Assembly: GCA_028023455.1 (NCBI GenBank)
Contig: JAQFVV010006238.1
Span: forward strand, 1,617,478 to 1,681,477
Direction of reading: 5' to 3'
DNA length: 64,000 nt
Source of the DNA: Epiperipatus broadwayi
Taxonomy: Eukaryota > Onychophora > Udeonychophora > Euonychophora > Peripatidae
The notes beneath the pieces are model-generated. The model had not been told where the DNA came from, ran no database searches, and worked only from the letters and a program-made list of their open reading frames with translations. This document shows, piece by piece, positions 1 through 13,179 of the stretch; positions within the stretch are counted from its first letter, which is position 1; each line of letters opens with the position of its first letter. Position numbers and translations under genes: made by a program.

Positions 1-3000
1 GCAGTCTTGATCAGAGCGATCTTAATCTCCTCTACCTTTTAAAATAACTGTCAGGAAAATAAAGAAATCGTTAAAAAAATTTTGCATTGAAGTGTATATG
101 AGGGGAGTTATTGTAAGCAATATATATGAATATATGAAGAAATGCAAAGAAAGTAAAAGGAGAAAAATAAGAATATTACCTGAATGTTTTGAACATTAAT
201 TATTAAATTTTGTATCTATTGCATTTAAAATGATAATATTTTGTAGGCACATCTCTGAATAGGAAACTGGTTCAATCATCAACATATCATAAATCTTGGG
301 ACCAAGAAAAACAGTTAAAATTCAAAATACAACTTTGTAAGTTATATCAAGTTTTGATTATTTTTTGATGAAACCATCTATAGATTGTTTCAAAATCAAA
401 TCTCAGATTTTTTATCCATCCATCTCTATAAAAATGGAAAACAAAGTTAATGTGAGTATACATGCTTGTTTAATGCAAAATTTTATTTTAAATTCATCAG
501 CTTTTCACCCATCAATGATAGTATTTCATATTTTGATCAGTATATAAATTATTTTTTTTTGTTTTTCATTGAAAGGTCAATTACTCAGAAATCATTGCAC
601 TTTTCTATTGACTGAACTGATAAATTGAATTTCAATTCAAAAATCTTTAATTATTGAATATGTTACTTTACCACGTGACTATAGCAAATCTGGTAGAACA
701 GCATTTTTTTTTATCATATTTATCTTGCAGACAACCCAGATTATTCAAAATGCATTTGATGCTTTTAAACCACACCTGCACAGTTCTCATCTTTGACTGC
801 AAGCAATATATTTAGAAATACTTTGTCATAGTTAATAATAATATTATTATTTCATTATAATTACTACATTTTATTTATTTATTTTATTTTTAAATCGTTT
901 CTATAAATGCTGTCCATATGATTGTAAAAAAGGTATAATAGTTGAGAACCCAACAAATCATAATTTTTTAAAATTCACTGAAATTTCTCACCATGACTCA
1001 TTGTATTTTCTTTTCTTTTTTTATGATAACAAAAAGCTTTTTTAATTTGACTACAATGATTATTTTATTAAAATCTAAATGCCTATAGTAGGGTGAATAC
1101 TGTATCAAGCATAGGTGTATGTATTTTTGCATTATTATTTAATACATGACCAAAATATCATATAAATTTTGAATAATATACATTATTTAATATTAATATA
1201 TTTTTAGGCTTATATTTATTCAGCCCTTCAAAAACAAATCTAAAATGACTCTTATTAGCAAAGATTCTACTTTTGAAGTTTTAATTCACCAATTATGTAA
1301 TCTTTTTTGACATTGAGTTGAGATTTATCTACACAATCGCACAATGTTGACCTTTCATTACTAACTATCCATTATAGCTTTGTGGATATATTGTATGCAA
1401 ACATCATGTAACCGTGGTTTTCTGTGATTCAAATTGCAATGGATACATATAGTTTCTCAACCTATCATACTAGTGGGTTATCACAGCTTACATCAAAATG
1501 GACCAAATCTAATTATCTGGTACATCATATTTAATCAGTCCACACTATGCATTATATGTATATAGTTAGAATGCATACCTTCTTAAGAGTGACTTATCTT
1601 CATGGGTCCATATAAGCCTAAAAGTGCAATAGTTTAGAAGCTTGTAATTTTTATTTCCTTATACAGCTTTACATTTACTTTATTCTTTAGCCAGGCAGAG
1701 AATACTATATTACTCTTATTAAGTTATTAATAATATTGTCATTATCAGAGATCTTTTTTAATAAACACATGAACAGAGACATCAGTAACATAATCTGGTT
1801 TGAAAATGCATTTTGGCAATTTTAAAGTTTAATTGTTAAAATTAGTTTGAGTAGTGTCAGATTTTAAAGCAAATACATTTAATAAAACAGAATTGTTGTA
1901 GGTATAATTAAGGTAGGGAACTGCTTACACAAATATATAATTTGATTGTCAATGTCATGGAACCACATATTGACATGACATTTTATCAAGCTAATTTGCT
2001 AAAGAATTGCTTTGAGATGTATGTAAATTCTAGCTTGTTGATTAACTGGGTTCAAACTAGTAATGATCTTTAGGTTGTTGAATTAATCTATTGCAATTTT
2101 TAAATGAGCTCTATATTTTACTCAATCCTTGAAAATAACAATAAACTAATCTTAAAATTCCAGAATACCTAGGTCATATATGTATTTAAAAAGGAATGAA
2201 GAATAAGAGCATATGTTTGCTATGCTTATAATCTTGTTTTTAAATAGTATTGCAGTTGTGAAATTTTTTTCAAGTAGTTAAGATTTCTGAGTAAACTTAG
2301 AATTTTATTCAGATATTCCACCAAAAGCTATTCTAATTAGCCGTTCAATTATTAATCATTAAAATATTTTTTTGATAGAATATAGAACAAAGAAGACAAA
2401 TTATCAAATATCTCACTGAGTGATATTTGACCATTTTGTTGAGTTTTTTTCTAGTTTTCTGAGGTGAGTGGAGTAGTATTCGCCTTGCAGAGAGCTAGTT
2501 TAAGTTTGTTTTTCTAATATATAAAAATGTTAATTATTTTAATCATAATTTAATTTCAGCTTCCTTTATATTGGCTTAATATTATGTGACAGGCAGAGTC
2601 AATAATCGAAATTAAAAATAACTTTGCCTTTATATATATATTTAAATATATAAATATTAAATGATATTCCACTTAAACATATAATGTATTAATATTATTT
2701 ATTTATGTTCTGTAAATGTATTGAAATTTTTGGGTAATAGATAACAATGTTTGATAATAAAAAAATCAACTTGTTTCTGTTAATCAGACTTGATATTATT
2801 AGCTGCTCAGGAGGCCAAATGAGATCACATCAATACTGTAACTCACTTTCCATTTAAATATACCTACAATATTTTATTCGATTTTAAAATTTGAAAGTTA
2901 ATTTTAGTGATACCTTACTAAAATCTTTGTAACATCAGGTTTGATTGACTGAAGTACATTTTATGCAATAAATTTAGTTGATTTTTTTTTTTTCAAACAT

Positions 3001-3570
3001 TGCCATATATAACATTGTACGTTTCTATAAATTTCTATAAAAAATCAAAAATCAATAACATTCTCTAATTGAATTTGAATTTGATAGTTTAGAGAGCATA
3101 GTTTTAAATAAAACAGTAATTTATTTAGTCATAATTTGTCATAGTTTATGTTAATACAGTAACATTGCTTTATTTTTTATTGAAACCATGAATCTCCCAA
3201 TCAATAAACTAAAAGAAACTCCATATCTATCATATTTTTCTTTGATCATTTCCCAATTTGGGCAATATCCCAAAAATCAAATCTATTTATATACTATTCT
3301 ATTTTCATAACACTACAACTATTCATTCAGTAGCTTTAGCCCATCTTCATTGCTAACCAAAGCCTAAAAACTCACTTTCTCTATAATCATTTTTTCTCTA
3401 TGCCTGCTCCCTGCATTTTATTATTGAAACTATTTTTCTGTACCAATTTTTAGTGGTACAATGATAAAAAATCTTCACACCAAATTTATTCCATCTTTTC
3501 AAGAGGTAAAATGACATAAAATCTTTGTCCAATCTTTCAATATATTTTTCATTTAAATTGTTGCTTGTCT
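1..3570. other. AT-rich region, no gene seen
   Basis: I see no convincing coding region, RNA gene or repeat boundary here. The longest open frames are about 60 codons, with the low-complexity I/F/K/N-rich composition expected by chance in DNA this AT-rich. Homopolymer T runs and short A/T tracts are common. Confidence 0.6.
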
Positions 3571-3624
3571 GAACTTGGAGAGACATTCATCCTGCAGTGG
3601 ATTGATAATGATTGATGATGATTA
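3571..3624 (+). mobile_element. RTE-type LINE, extreme 3' end stub
   Basis: The stretch GAACTTGGAGAGACATTCAT, followed by CCTGCAGTGG and a run of TGAT/GATGAT units, matches the 3' terminus of the RTE elements at 20.4 kb (plus strand) and 29.36 and 61.34 kb (minus strand). Only about 50 bases remain, so this is a severely 5'-truncated copy, as expected for target-primed reverse transcription. The sequence just upstream does not match the RTE body of the other copies. Confidence 0.7.
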
Positions 3625-4176
3625 CCATCTATCTCTTTTGTAAAATTTTGATTATTTGTCTCCCCTTGAATAGCTCTATTTGAATTTGCATATTCACATC
3701 CAAGCATATCTTTCTGCTTCCTTTTAAATTCTTTCTAGAATATTCAATATCTTTATGCTAACATATAATACTTATAGATTAAGTCTGATACCTTAACCTT
3801 CCATTCATTTCTTCAATAGAATATGAAAACAATCATTTATCAATCTCATTTCCCAATCACTGAAGCAATTCTTTTGTTTGCTAAAAATGATTTTCTAGTA
3901 ATTATATATTTGCCTTTTTCATATTTATCTGCCCCCCCCCCCATTTTTTTTCTTTCAACAATTATTCATTATTTTTCAAATTTTCTTTACTAAATTTATT
4001 TCCCCTTTTAAATTCACCTTTCACAAGTCTTCAAAATTATTTCTATGTCTTATTTATTTTCAACATATATTTATTGTCATAACAATAAATATATTCATTT
4101 GCTATCCATTAATTATATTTTTATATTCTTTTCCATTCACTCTATTGCCCATTCCACTTCTCTTAAATATTATAAT
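3625..4176. other. AT-rich region, nothing recognised
   Basis: T-rich and pyrimidine-biased sequence with a run of ten C at about 3933-3942. No coding or structural signal was recognised. Confidence 0.5.
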
Positions 4177-4369
4177 TATTAAAAACCAGTCACTTAGAGA
4201 AGTCTTAGACAATCCCAATATCAATAACAATCAACAATTTCCAAACTGTTGTCAAGACAACCTCTTTTTAACTCTTATTGTTAAAAGTAGGTTGCCTTGA
4301 TAACAGTTTGGAAATTGTTGGTTGTTATTGATATTGGGATTGTCTAACTGTGTTGACTGGTTTTTAATG
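4177..4369. repeat. Foldback/MITE hairpin, arms about 80-85 bp
   Basis: The left arm starts with TTAAAAACCAGTCA and contains AGACAATCCCAATATCAATA. The right arm is its reverse complement, ending in TGACTGGTTTTTAA. The arms differ by a few substitutions and an indel of about 8 bases near their outer part. A short A/T-rich loop around 4270-4282 separates them. No open frame is present. This is a non-autonomous foldback element or a MITE with almost no interior. Confidence 0.8.
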
Positions 4370-5376
4370 ACTACTTATAAATACATTTAGCTTTGAGCAT
4401 TATTACACTTAAATATAATAAAAACAACACAGATAACATTGTCTTAATACAACTCTTATTAATTCTAAATTTCCAAATTGATAAATATAATAGTTATTTT
4501 TATATAATTTCTAGGTCCATTAATATTCCATTCATTGCCAAATTTAATAAACTTGTCTATTTTCTCCTCCATTGTATTGAATGGTGTGACTTTAAATAAT
4601 GTAGCCATCATATGTGATTAGATTTTAAAACCTCTACATGTTTAGCAGTATATTATTCTCCTCTGTCTTTATAACTCCTTTCCCAAATGTCATATAGGCC
4701 TGTATTTTATAGAACACTGGCAGTCAAATAAACGATATATGATTAATTAATATTTATGGTTCACAACTTATTCCTTTAAATAATAACTTCAATTTTTTAT
4801 TATTCCAACTATCTAGAATGTTTCTTTTTATGTATTGAAACTGACAGAGCTGTTTAAAACATGGACCATGGGTTGCATGCAGCCCATAATGAGGGCTTTT
4901 TTTTCACCTAGAGGTTTTCATTTTTATGAATGAAAAAATAAAATAAGTTGAATCAAATGTTAGATATTTTCTGTAACTAATTGATAATCTTAATGTTGAT
5001 ATTTTTACTCATGCATTTGCCAAAAAGATGTGGCACAGAAGCAGCTTTGCACAGTTTTGATCCAATGTGTATACTCTGGGTGATCACAGTGAATTTGTTC
5101 ATGATTAGTGCACAATATATTTTGTATTTATTATAGATGTTGTTTTGGAAATATGTATATATTTTAATATGGCCTTGGATCACTTAGAGTTGGACAGCCT
5201 TGTATTAAAGAACTACAATTTAAAATTGTGTGCTCTGATGTTGAAAACTATAACATAATATATAAAATATATATTTTGCTATTGAATATTTTTCCAAAAG
5301 CTCTTATAATAAATGGGTATTAATAAATTTAGTAATCATCGATAAGCAAGCTGTATCAGTAATCTTTAATCTAGAA

Positions 5377-5423
<47 letters not shown>

Positions 5424-7906
5424 AGAGATTATTAAATTTATTGAATGAATTTATAAGAAATCAATTTCCTCTGATGTCAGCAAGCTAAGTTTTTAAAGTA
5501 ATCAATAGATAACATTCAAAAATGGAATCAAAACTTTTATTGAATATTGGCTTATTTATATTTTAAAAAATATTTTTATATATATATAAAAGATATATGC
5601 GAGTATATTTATGTATTTGCTGTATGCTATATTTTATGATTAGAGCAGATTGGGTTTAATAGATCTTACAATTAACTTATAATAATTAATCATTATTGGC
5701 AGTATTATAACCCTTTCAACTAAATTTATTCCCGTAAATATTTTGAATCTGAAAGTTCAATATACTTACGTGTTTTATTTTTATTTTATCCATCATTGGC
5801 AAAATATTCATTACGACTTGTGAATCTGTTTTTTTAAATAAGTAAAGATTTATTTTTTTTTTTTTCGCACTTATTTTTAAAGTCTCTATGAATTTGTAAG
5901 AATTCTATTCTTGATCCTTTGATCAACATTTAAAATGCTTTAATTCGTAGCCTGGGAGAGGGTGATTTACTCCTTTGTTTACATAAACATTAAAGTAAGT
6001 TTAATTTAAAATTAACAAGTTTTAGTGGCTTTTGCCCTATTTTTAGATTATAATCTTTTAAAACGATGTTAATTAATTTTTTGAAAGTAGATCATTGTTT
6101 TTATTTTGATTTAAATGTTAAAATTTTAATTCTCTAAATAAAACTTTAGTTTTATACCCATGATCTGGGGTTCAGAAGTAGTCCAGGTTAAATTTGAAAT
6201 ATTTTGTTAACAAATATCAATAGAATTGTTCAATCAGGTCCTTAATCCATATCCAATGCAGTCTTAGTTTTGTAAAAAAAATTTTTAGTTTAAGTAAATC
6301 AAGGAAGGGTATTATTAAACACATTTTTTTTTTTTGCATTAATCGTCTGGAGGGAACATTGGAGAAATGTTTATCCTTAAGGAAGCTATTTCAAAATCAT
6401 ATTACTTTTTACCTTAATATTAAGTAATAACATGATACTATTGTCTTTTATCTAGGTTCATCATGTCTTTCAATAATTCTATTATCTCTAATAAGATTAA
6501 TATGCTTTTTAAAAAGTAATTAGATAATTCACAGCATTTTTTATGTAATGATAATTATTATTGTTATTACAAGGATTTTTCTTTTAAATGAATAGGCATG
6601 ATTTTTTATATATAGGGCAATGCGTCTTAATTTAGGTTCTGTGAGGATGTGACTACTGAGGTTGTTGGAAAAAGTAGCACAACAATTGTAGAAATCATAA
6701 AAAAAGTTTTTAAATAAAACTTTTTGTAATAAAGCTAATGAAGTTATCAGTTGGTCTTTTTTGTTGTTGATATCCATTTCTTTCATTAAAAAAAGTCACA
6801 TGCATTTGCAATGAAGAATGTGGATTTGATCGTTTTTTTATTTTCCAAATAATTTTGAACCATATATAACATTGGAGAACCCTAAAATGCTTTATTTGTA
6901 AGAACTATCATGGATAGAAAAGGTTAAAAAGCCCTGATGTAGAAAAGAAGTAATGATTATCTGTACTTAGACCATTGACTGCTACTAATATTGTTTTTGT
7001 ATTACCTTGTATTTGAATTTAGTACAACTATTCTTCGTGCAAACATCTAAAAAAGTTATGTTATAATAAGATGAAAATTGCATCATATTGTTTATTTTTT
7101 ATCACTCGGCTTGATATTACTTTTCTGGTTTTCTTTAATTATCCAAAAACTTCAGTTATAAACAGTTAGATACATATTTTCTGGTTAGATTTGAATTGTT
7201 TATAGTATGACTTTCTGAAAAAAGTCTTATGGTTGTTTGGAAATATTCAGTTTCATGTAAAAAAATTTAATCTTTGTCTGAATTTTGAACCCTATGTTAT
7301 AAAAATAAGAGAAAATACATATAAATTACTACATCCTAAAGTACTAGATTCTAATATAATCATCAAATGTTTTATTGCTCAGGAGTTCATAAGAAGTTCA
7401 AGCTATAAATGACAGAGCTGAGTCATGATCCACTATTCTACTACTATACCAATTCAGGTATGGCAGTTATGCTTTTAAATATAGGGGTTGTAATGTAAAA
7501 TTTAATACTTTACCACATATTAAATTATTTGCAGTGACTCATATATTTTCTAAAACTAATAACTTTTATTTCATGATTTCTATATGAAAATGTTTTTCCT
7601 AATCCCGGACACCAGGATTGATTACCGATAATTCTGAACAATTAAGGTTAGCAACCATGGGTTTTTTTTATATTATAAAATTTTCAGTGGCATAGTTATT
7701 TCATAACCCTAATGAATATGTTTTACTTGTTTATATTAAAAAATATTCAATAAATTGATTATAAATTCTTGCTAACTTTTAAAAATAATAAATGTATTAC
7801 AAATTACATTCACAGAAATACCAAGAATACAACAATAAATTTTAAATAAAATCAATTTAATAATTCAAGCTACAGGAAATTAAAAAAAACACCTGTAAAA
7901 ACAAAG
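4370..7906. other. AT-rich region with an (AT)n tract; no gene seen
   Basis: Apart from the AT dinucleotide tract at 5380-5420, I recognise nothing. Open frames at 4393-4599 (plus), 4977-5183 and 6541-6786 (both minus) have no recognisable motifs and read like chance frames in AT-rich DNA. Confidence 0.5.
5380..5420. repeat. (AT)n microsatellite
   Basis: An uninterrupted AT dinucleotide run of about 20 units. Confidence 0.95.
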
Positions 7907-8032
7907 TTATATCTGTGATTCACTATCCAAAGCCTTATCAGAATAAATCCTAGATCCATTGGCCACATTTTCCTTAATAGCATCCATAAGAAACTCGCCA
8001 GTCTCTCTGGACAAACCACACAATAAGTACTG
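7907..8032 (-). pseudogene. Merlin-like (IS1016/ISXO2-type DDE) transposase remnant
   Basis: Read on the minus strand, about 41 codons stay open up to a stop at 7909-7907. They include the segments SRETGEFLMDAIKENV and GSRIYSDKA. From family knowledge, Merlin and IS1016/ISXO2-like DDE transposases have a strand with an xGxF-type core, then a helix ending in [K/R]xxxxGxxIxSD, where this D is the second catalytic aspartate. The residues here fit that block, including the candidate aspartate in YSD. Upstream in the same frame there is a stop, and the rest of a typical transposase of nearly 300 residues is missing. I see no flanking terminal inverted repeats. The assignment is by eye and the fragment is short, so a chance match is possible. 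Confidence 0.4.
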
Positions 8033-10595
8033 CTATGGAAATCTTTTCCCTTGTTGGTTTTTTTTCGCTTGCTTTAAAAATTTTATTTTTTATATGTGAA
8101 ACATTATAAAAAAAAGAAAACAATTACATGTTGCGAATGGAATTTATAACAAATTTATTGCTATTTTTTTTTAAGTTAACAGGAATTTATAACCATTTAT
8201 TGATACATTTTAATACTAGCAAGTAAAACATCCATTATTGTTATGGGATAACTATTCCCCTGAAAATGTATAAGTATAAAAAAACATGGCTGCCAATCTT
8301 AGTGTTTGGAATTATCTGTAATCAATCTTGTTCTGGCATTATCCTTAAGTACCCTTTTTTAAAAGAATTTGTACAGTTTATCTTTTGATGCATTTAATAA
8401 GGATAATCTTGATGTGTTCTTTGCTGCCATTAATCTTTATTTTGGTTTTACACTGATAATGATCAATTATTAAATTTTCCAGGCAATTTCACTCTGATAA
8501 TGTTTGTTTCTGTTAACATACATTTTATTTATAATTTAAAGATTAATTTTAAAAAACTTTAAATTCTAGTTGCATTTTTTGTCAAGTAGGAACACTTAAA
8601 AAATGTACATGCATCATTTGAAATGTTTTATTTTTAACAGTTTCTATTTTTTATCAGATATATTTAATTCATTTTATTTTATTTTATTTATTTTTTGTTA
8701 TTTGACAAAACATTCATAAATAAACATTTAAATTATAATTAGTTTTAATTAATAATAGCATAATTATTTTATTTTTTAAAAAGTTTCTAAGTATAGGCAT
8801 TCATTATATTATTAAGATGATATAATTAATAAATATTTAAAACTTGTATTTGTGGTGAAAAACATAAAATTATATAAATATAAGGAATAAGTATATTTTC
8901 ATTATTAATATACTAAAAAATTTAGTCTGAATGTCTCTTATCTGTTGTATTCAAAAAATCTTTTTTGCAACAATGTGTTTTTGACCATATCACTGGCTTA
9001 AAAGATTAAAATAGCTTTTAAAAATAATTCACATTTAAACAACTTAATGTGCTAGATTAATAAAAGAGTCAAAATAAGATGTCACAATGTAAGAAATTAA
9101 GATTTACAACTATGGAAACATCATATGATCCAACTTTAATACTTTTCATGGGTAAATTATTTGAATAATTAATGCTTGTTATAGCATTTATTAAATTTAT
9201 TTTGTGTGATTGTTGATGAAACATGTATTACATATAAAAAAAGATAGAAGTACATTAGATTCATATTCAAACTTACTGATAAAAGTCAGAAGCCAGTAAC
9301 GATGATATGGATAGGCCAATAGTCAATAGAGACATAAGCACTACATCTAGTATATATTGATGACTCAAGCTTACAATAGATGATGGAACAGCAGTAGACT
9401 TAAAGTTTCTCTTGGAAAAAAAATTGAAAGACATACACTACTCATATATAAATATGGTCATCCTAATATCAGAAAAAAAAACATTTTTTAGAGGGTATTA
9501 AAGAAGAAAAACTTTGAGACTACACAAACATATCTATGAAATAAATAAATATTACAAGCTAAAAACATTTAAGTCAACAACCTATTTATTCCCAATGAAA
9601 GGTAAAATTTATATTTAAGTCAATAGCCAGCACTTTTTCCTCTTGCTGTTTCTATAATTCAACTGTATATAAGCTGTATCTTTTATGTATGTTATTAAAA
9701 CATGCAGTTTAATGAGCTAGCAAGCTTGTTAATGTTTATGTTGTAACTGCAAATAATAAAGCTGCAAAAATAAATAATGTACTAAGGAGGTGGCAAGTAT
9801 TGGCAATCTATCAATAAAGATCTAGTTTATCATTTAAGCATGATTTTTTTTGCATTCATGCATGACATCTGGCACAAACATTAATATTTTACGGTTATTA
9901 TGCAGCATATAGTTTTTTTTATATAAGATATATCTTTTTTGAAAAACTATTCCATTAAAAATAAATAACTAATCAAATGGTTTATCGAGTTGGATTTTAT
10001 CAAAATGTTTGAGCACGGTAAGCGAATGGGCTGAAGCCACAATCTATGGACATTGAGCTCCAGAATTATTCACTCTGCTACTGCATCACATTTAATTACA
10101 CAGTCTACTTTTCCAGTAATAGATAACAACATTCACAAAACTAAAAGTTCTGTCTATTTATATAGATAAGGTTTTTTATCACCACCCCTCTCCAAAGCAG
10201 TTATTCTAATATTTGTTTGTTTTCTTCAAAGTCATGTATTATTTATAATATATTTATAAAAATATTTCACCCGTAGCTATAATATATTAATATAGTGTTT
10301 TTGTAAGTTGGTTTTAAATTTTAAAGTAAACATTACCTAAAAATAAAATAAAACAAGCTTTTTTCCCCTCCTCAACCCATTTTCAACATTATTTGCGTAT
10401 AGATTTCAGTTTATAAGAACATTTAAAATATAGTTTTTTTTCTGTTTTATTTGTTTTCTTCATGAATTTATAAAAAACTGTAACACTGCTTACTATTGAT
10501 TTAGCAAAGGGAGAGAAAGAAAGAATGATGTAACCTAAAGAAGATTTGTTTAATGAGATTTTATTTTTACTTAAATATATGTACAATTTATTATT
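8033..10595. other. AT-rich region, no gene seen
   Basis: Long A/T-only stretches, for example around 8640-8920. A slightly less AT-biased patch at 9290-9420 gives no recognisable product in any frame I tried. Open frames near 10389-10586 and 10553-10741 have no motifs. Confidence 0.5.
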
Positions 10596-11062
10596 ATAAT
10601 CATCATCATCAGCGACTCACAAATAAATGTTTTTTTTTCAACTTCAAGAGACAAAAAATGTATAATATACTAAAGATGAGTTTATGTGAACCAATTTGTA
10701 AACCACAAGTACTTCACCATCTTCAGCACACTGATGCGTGAATCTGTTATTTGATATTTTGTGGAGTGGTCTTTTAAATTATTCTAAAGCAAAGTTTTGT
10801 TTCTGACATATGTCAACATCATGTGTAATCAAATTGTACTTCTTCGGAATACTTCTGAGAAAATCCTTATAATGTAAATAAGGCTGCTTCTCCCCAAAAA
10901 AAAAATATGCTTCAGTTTATCATAAAACATCATTTTTGATAGTCTTGTATTATTTATTGTTTTATATGTTCAATTCAACAAAGATATATATAATACTGGT
11001 CTCTATAATATCACATCCAGCAATCTAAAAAAATATCTTGATTGGTCTTATGATCTTGCCAT
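10596..11062 (-). pseudogene. LINE-3 ORF2 C-terminal remnant, degenerate
   Basis: On the minus strand, translated pieces in several frames read in order YKVQWQDH, CDIIETSII and HYKDFLRSIPKKYNL. They correspond to the C-terminal region of a common animal LINE ORF, whose conserved outline is roughly WQD...CGI.S.E..I...LRW.GH...RYKD.LK..L..CNI. The reading is broken by stops and at least two frame changes. The 3' end lies near the ATGATGATG run (minus strand) at about 10596-10610, like the triplet-rich ends of many LINEs. The same block recurs in two other degenerate copies at 42.06-42.54 kb and 54.12-54.37 kb. The upstream (5') part is absent, and the element abuts the direct repeat that starts at about 11063. 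Confidence 0.55.
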
Positions 11063-11922
11063 TGAACTTTGTAGTTAGAATTTATAGTTAAATTTAGTTT
11101 GCAAACATTTAATTAGACATAAGTTAGTATTTGAATATTAACTTATCAGTAAGTTCCACGGGTTTATGTAGATCATTGATTATACTGTGCATGGTTTTTT
11201 GGGATGAAGAGCTCATTGTTAGTTTATTCCATTGACATTTTCATGTTCCTGGTCCACTTTAAGCCTATACTCAAAAGCTTTTTGGCATGACCTCTTTATG
11301 ATGAAAGGTGTCCACCAATATTCCGGTTTTCATTCCTTCATGAAGACTTAGTATCAGCAGTATGAGCATCCCAAGTGAAAGCATCTATATGCGGTTGTGA
11401 GAACAAGAAAACCACAGTTAAACCCTTGTTCCTCCATCCAGAATGTAGGGGAATAGCCAGACAAATGCTCAAAGTTATTTTTGTTTTTATATACTCTCAA
11501 TCAGTTTTTAGATTTCTCTGCACATATATTCTTATCCTTTGATTTATTATTTTTTGATAATCTTCTACTTTCCTCTTGCTTTTGCAATACAAAATTCTCT
11601 TTTTTATTATTTCAGCCACCTTTAATTATTGTTAAAAGGTTTTACTCTGATGATAATCTATTGCGTTTGTACTTTCTTTTACTTATCTGGATTAATAATC
11701 TGTATGTGCTTACATTCTTTCTAATATTAATATTAATTTAATTAAATAGATATTAAACATAAATAGCTTTCATTGTATGTATCAAAAAATATATATAAAT
11801 TATACTAACTAATAAAAAAAGCTAAATTACACCCATTGATGATTTTAAAATTTTACTTTTTTTAACTTTTAATTCTTACCCAATGCCAACATAATTGAAC
11901 CATATATATGTAAATGGTTCAA
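11063..11922. repeat. 0.86-kb dispersed repeat, copy 1
   Basis: This stretch is homologous over nearly its whole length, in the same orientation, to 13180-14028. Shared landmarks include GTAGATCATTGATTATAC, CATGGTTTTTTGG, CCTCCATCCAGAAT and CTTACCCAATGCCAACATAA. Divergence is by many substitutions and small indels, so the duplication is old or the two are independent insertions. The right end carries a small hairpin, ATTGAACC...GGTTCAAT. No protein motif was recognised on either strand. Copy 1 carries an extra segment near 11100-11130 that copy 2 lacks. Confidence 0.75.
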
Positions 11923-13179
11923 TACTTCTGGGGTCATGGAACAGGAATAAAATAGAGGTTTGAATTTATTTTATCCTCAATAAGTTTTAAGTATTAATTT
12001 TATTATTAACATTGCTGATATAGTTTGTAGACTGTCCACAAGTTGTGTGTTGTTTTTAAGCCCACATTTTTAGGATCTAATATGCATGTACAAGAATATT
12101 TCCACATTCACCTGTAGCCCTACAGTACACACATCTAATAATCAGAAGCCCAAGTCTGACCACATTGGAGTATTGCTCATCCATTTTGAGACTTAAAGGC
12201 TCATGGGGATTTGGCTCATCTTTCTTTTCCTGGGACCTGCTATTATTAAATGTCAGGCATTTAAGAATGGTCTTATCTTACTTACTAGTGCAAAAAGAGT
12301 TAGGGCTATGATTTCCCCCCTCTTCAGTATCCACCTACCCGATCAACATTTGTGACTTAAGGTCTACATCAGCTGCGATCATTTTTTTTTTTTTTATCGA
12401 CATATTATAATTTTTTTTTATAGTTATATAATCCTGTTAAAGTTATTTTTTTTTTTTTTTGTTGCAAATCTTGTATTTATTCTCTGACTATGAATTTCGA
12501 GTTCCAAGTTTTGGGCCACCGTTGTAATGTTTTTTTGTACCTTTACATCTTATTTCAGATAATAGTTTTTATGAGGAAGTCCCAGGTTCGGAAGTTACTG
12601 TAATATTTTACATTTTGATTTAGGCCTTATATTATGCACTATAAAGTGCTCGTTAATCAAACTATTTAAAGAGAGTAGTCTGTTCCACTAGGTGCTTTCA
12701 GATATCTCAAGAATATAGTTACATTTCCTGATTAGCTGATCTAAAATTGCCGGCTGAATCAGTTTTTTTATTTATTTAAAAGAGCACCAGGGTCATTGTC
12801 AAATTTTCGCAATAAATAACTACATAATATTTTTTTAAGAATTTTTTTCAGCATTCGTATATTAAATAAACATGTTGGCATAGGTAATTTATACAATTCT
12901 GTAAACTTAATAATAAAATCTAAATAACGAAAATTAAGAATGTACAATGATAGTGCTATATTAATGCTAAATATTTTATTAAAACCAATTAAAATATTTA
13001 AATGATAAATTAATAAAATTGGAAAGCACCTACACCCATGCTCATCTAGATAATAATGTTAATCAAACAATTAAATAGTTCCTATTTAATCCTCTTATTT
13101 TAAGTTTCTTCTAGAAAGAAATCCATGGATAAAATGAATGTCTCTTTTATAATAAATCAGTAAATGTCTAGCGGTATTT
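11923..13179. other. Interval between direct repeats, no gene seen
   Basis: The patch at 12050-12360 is less AT-rich and could be an old repeat or untranslated tail, but no product is recognisable. Poly-T runs occur at about 12382-12393 and 12448-12461. The rest is AT-rich. Confidence 0.4.
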
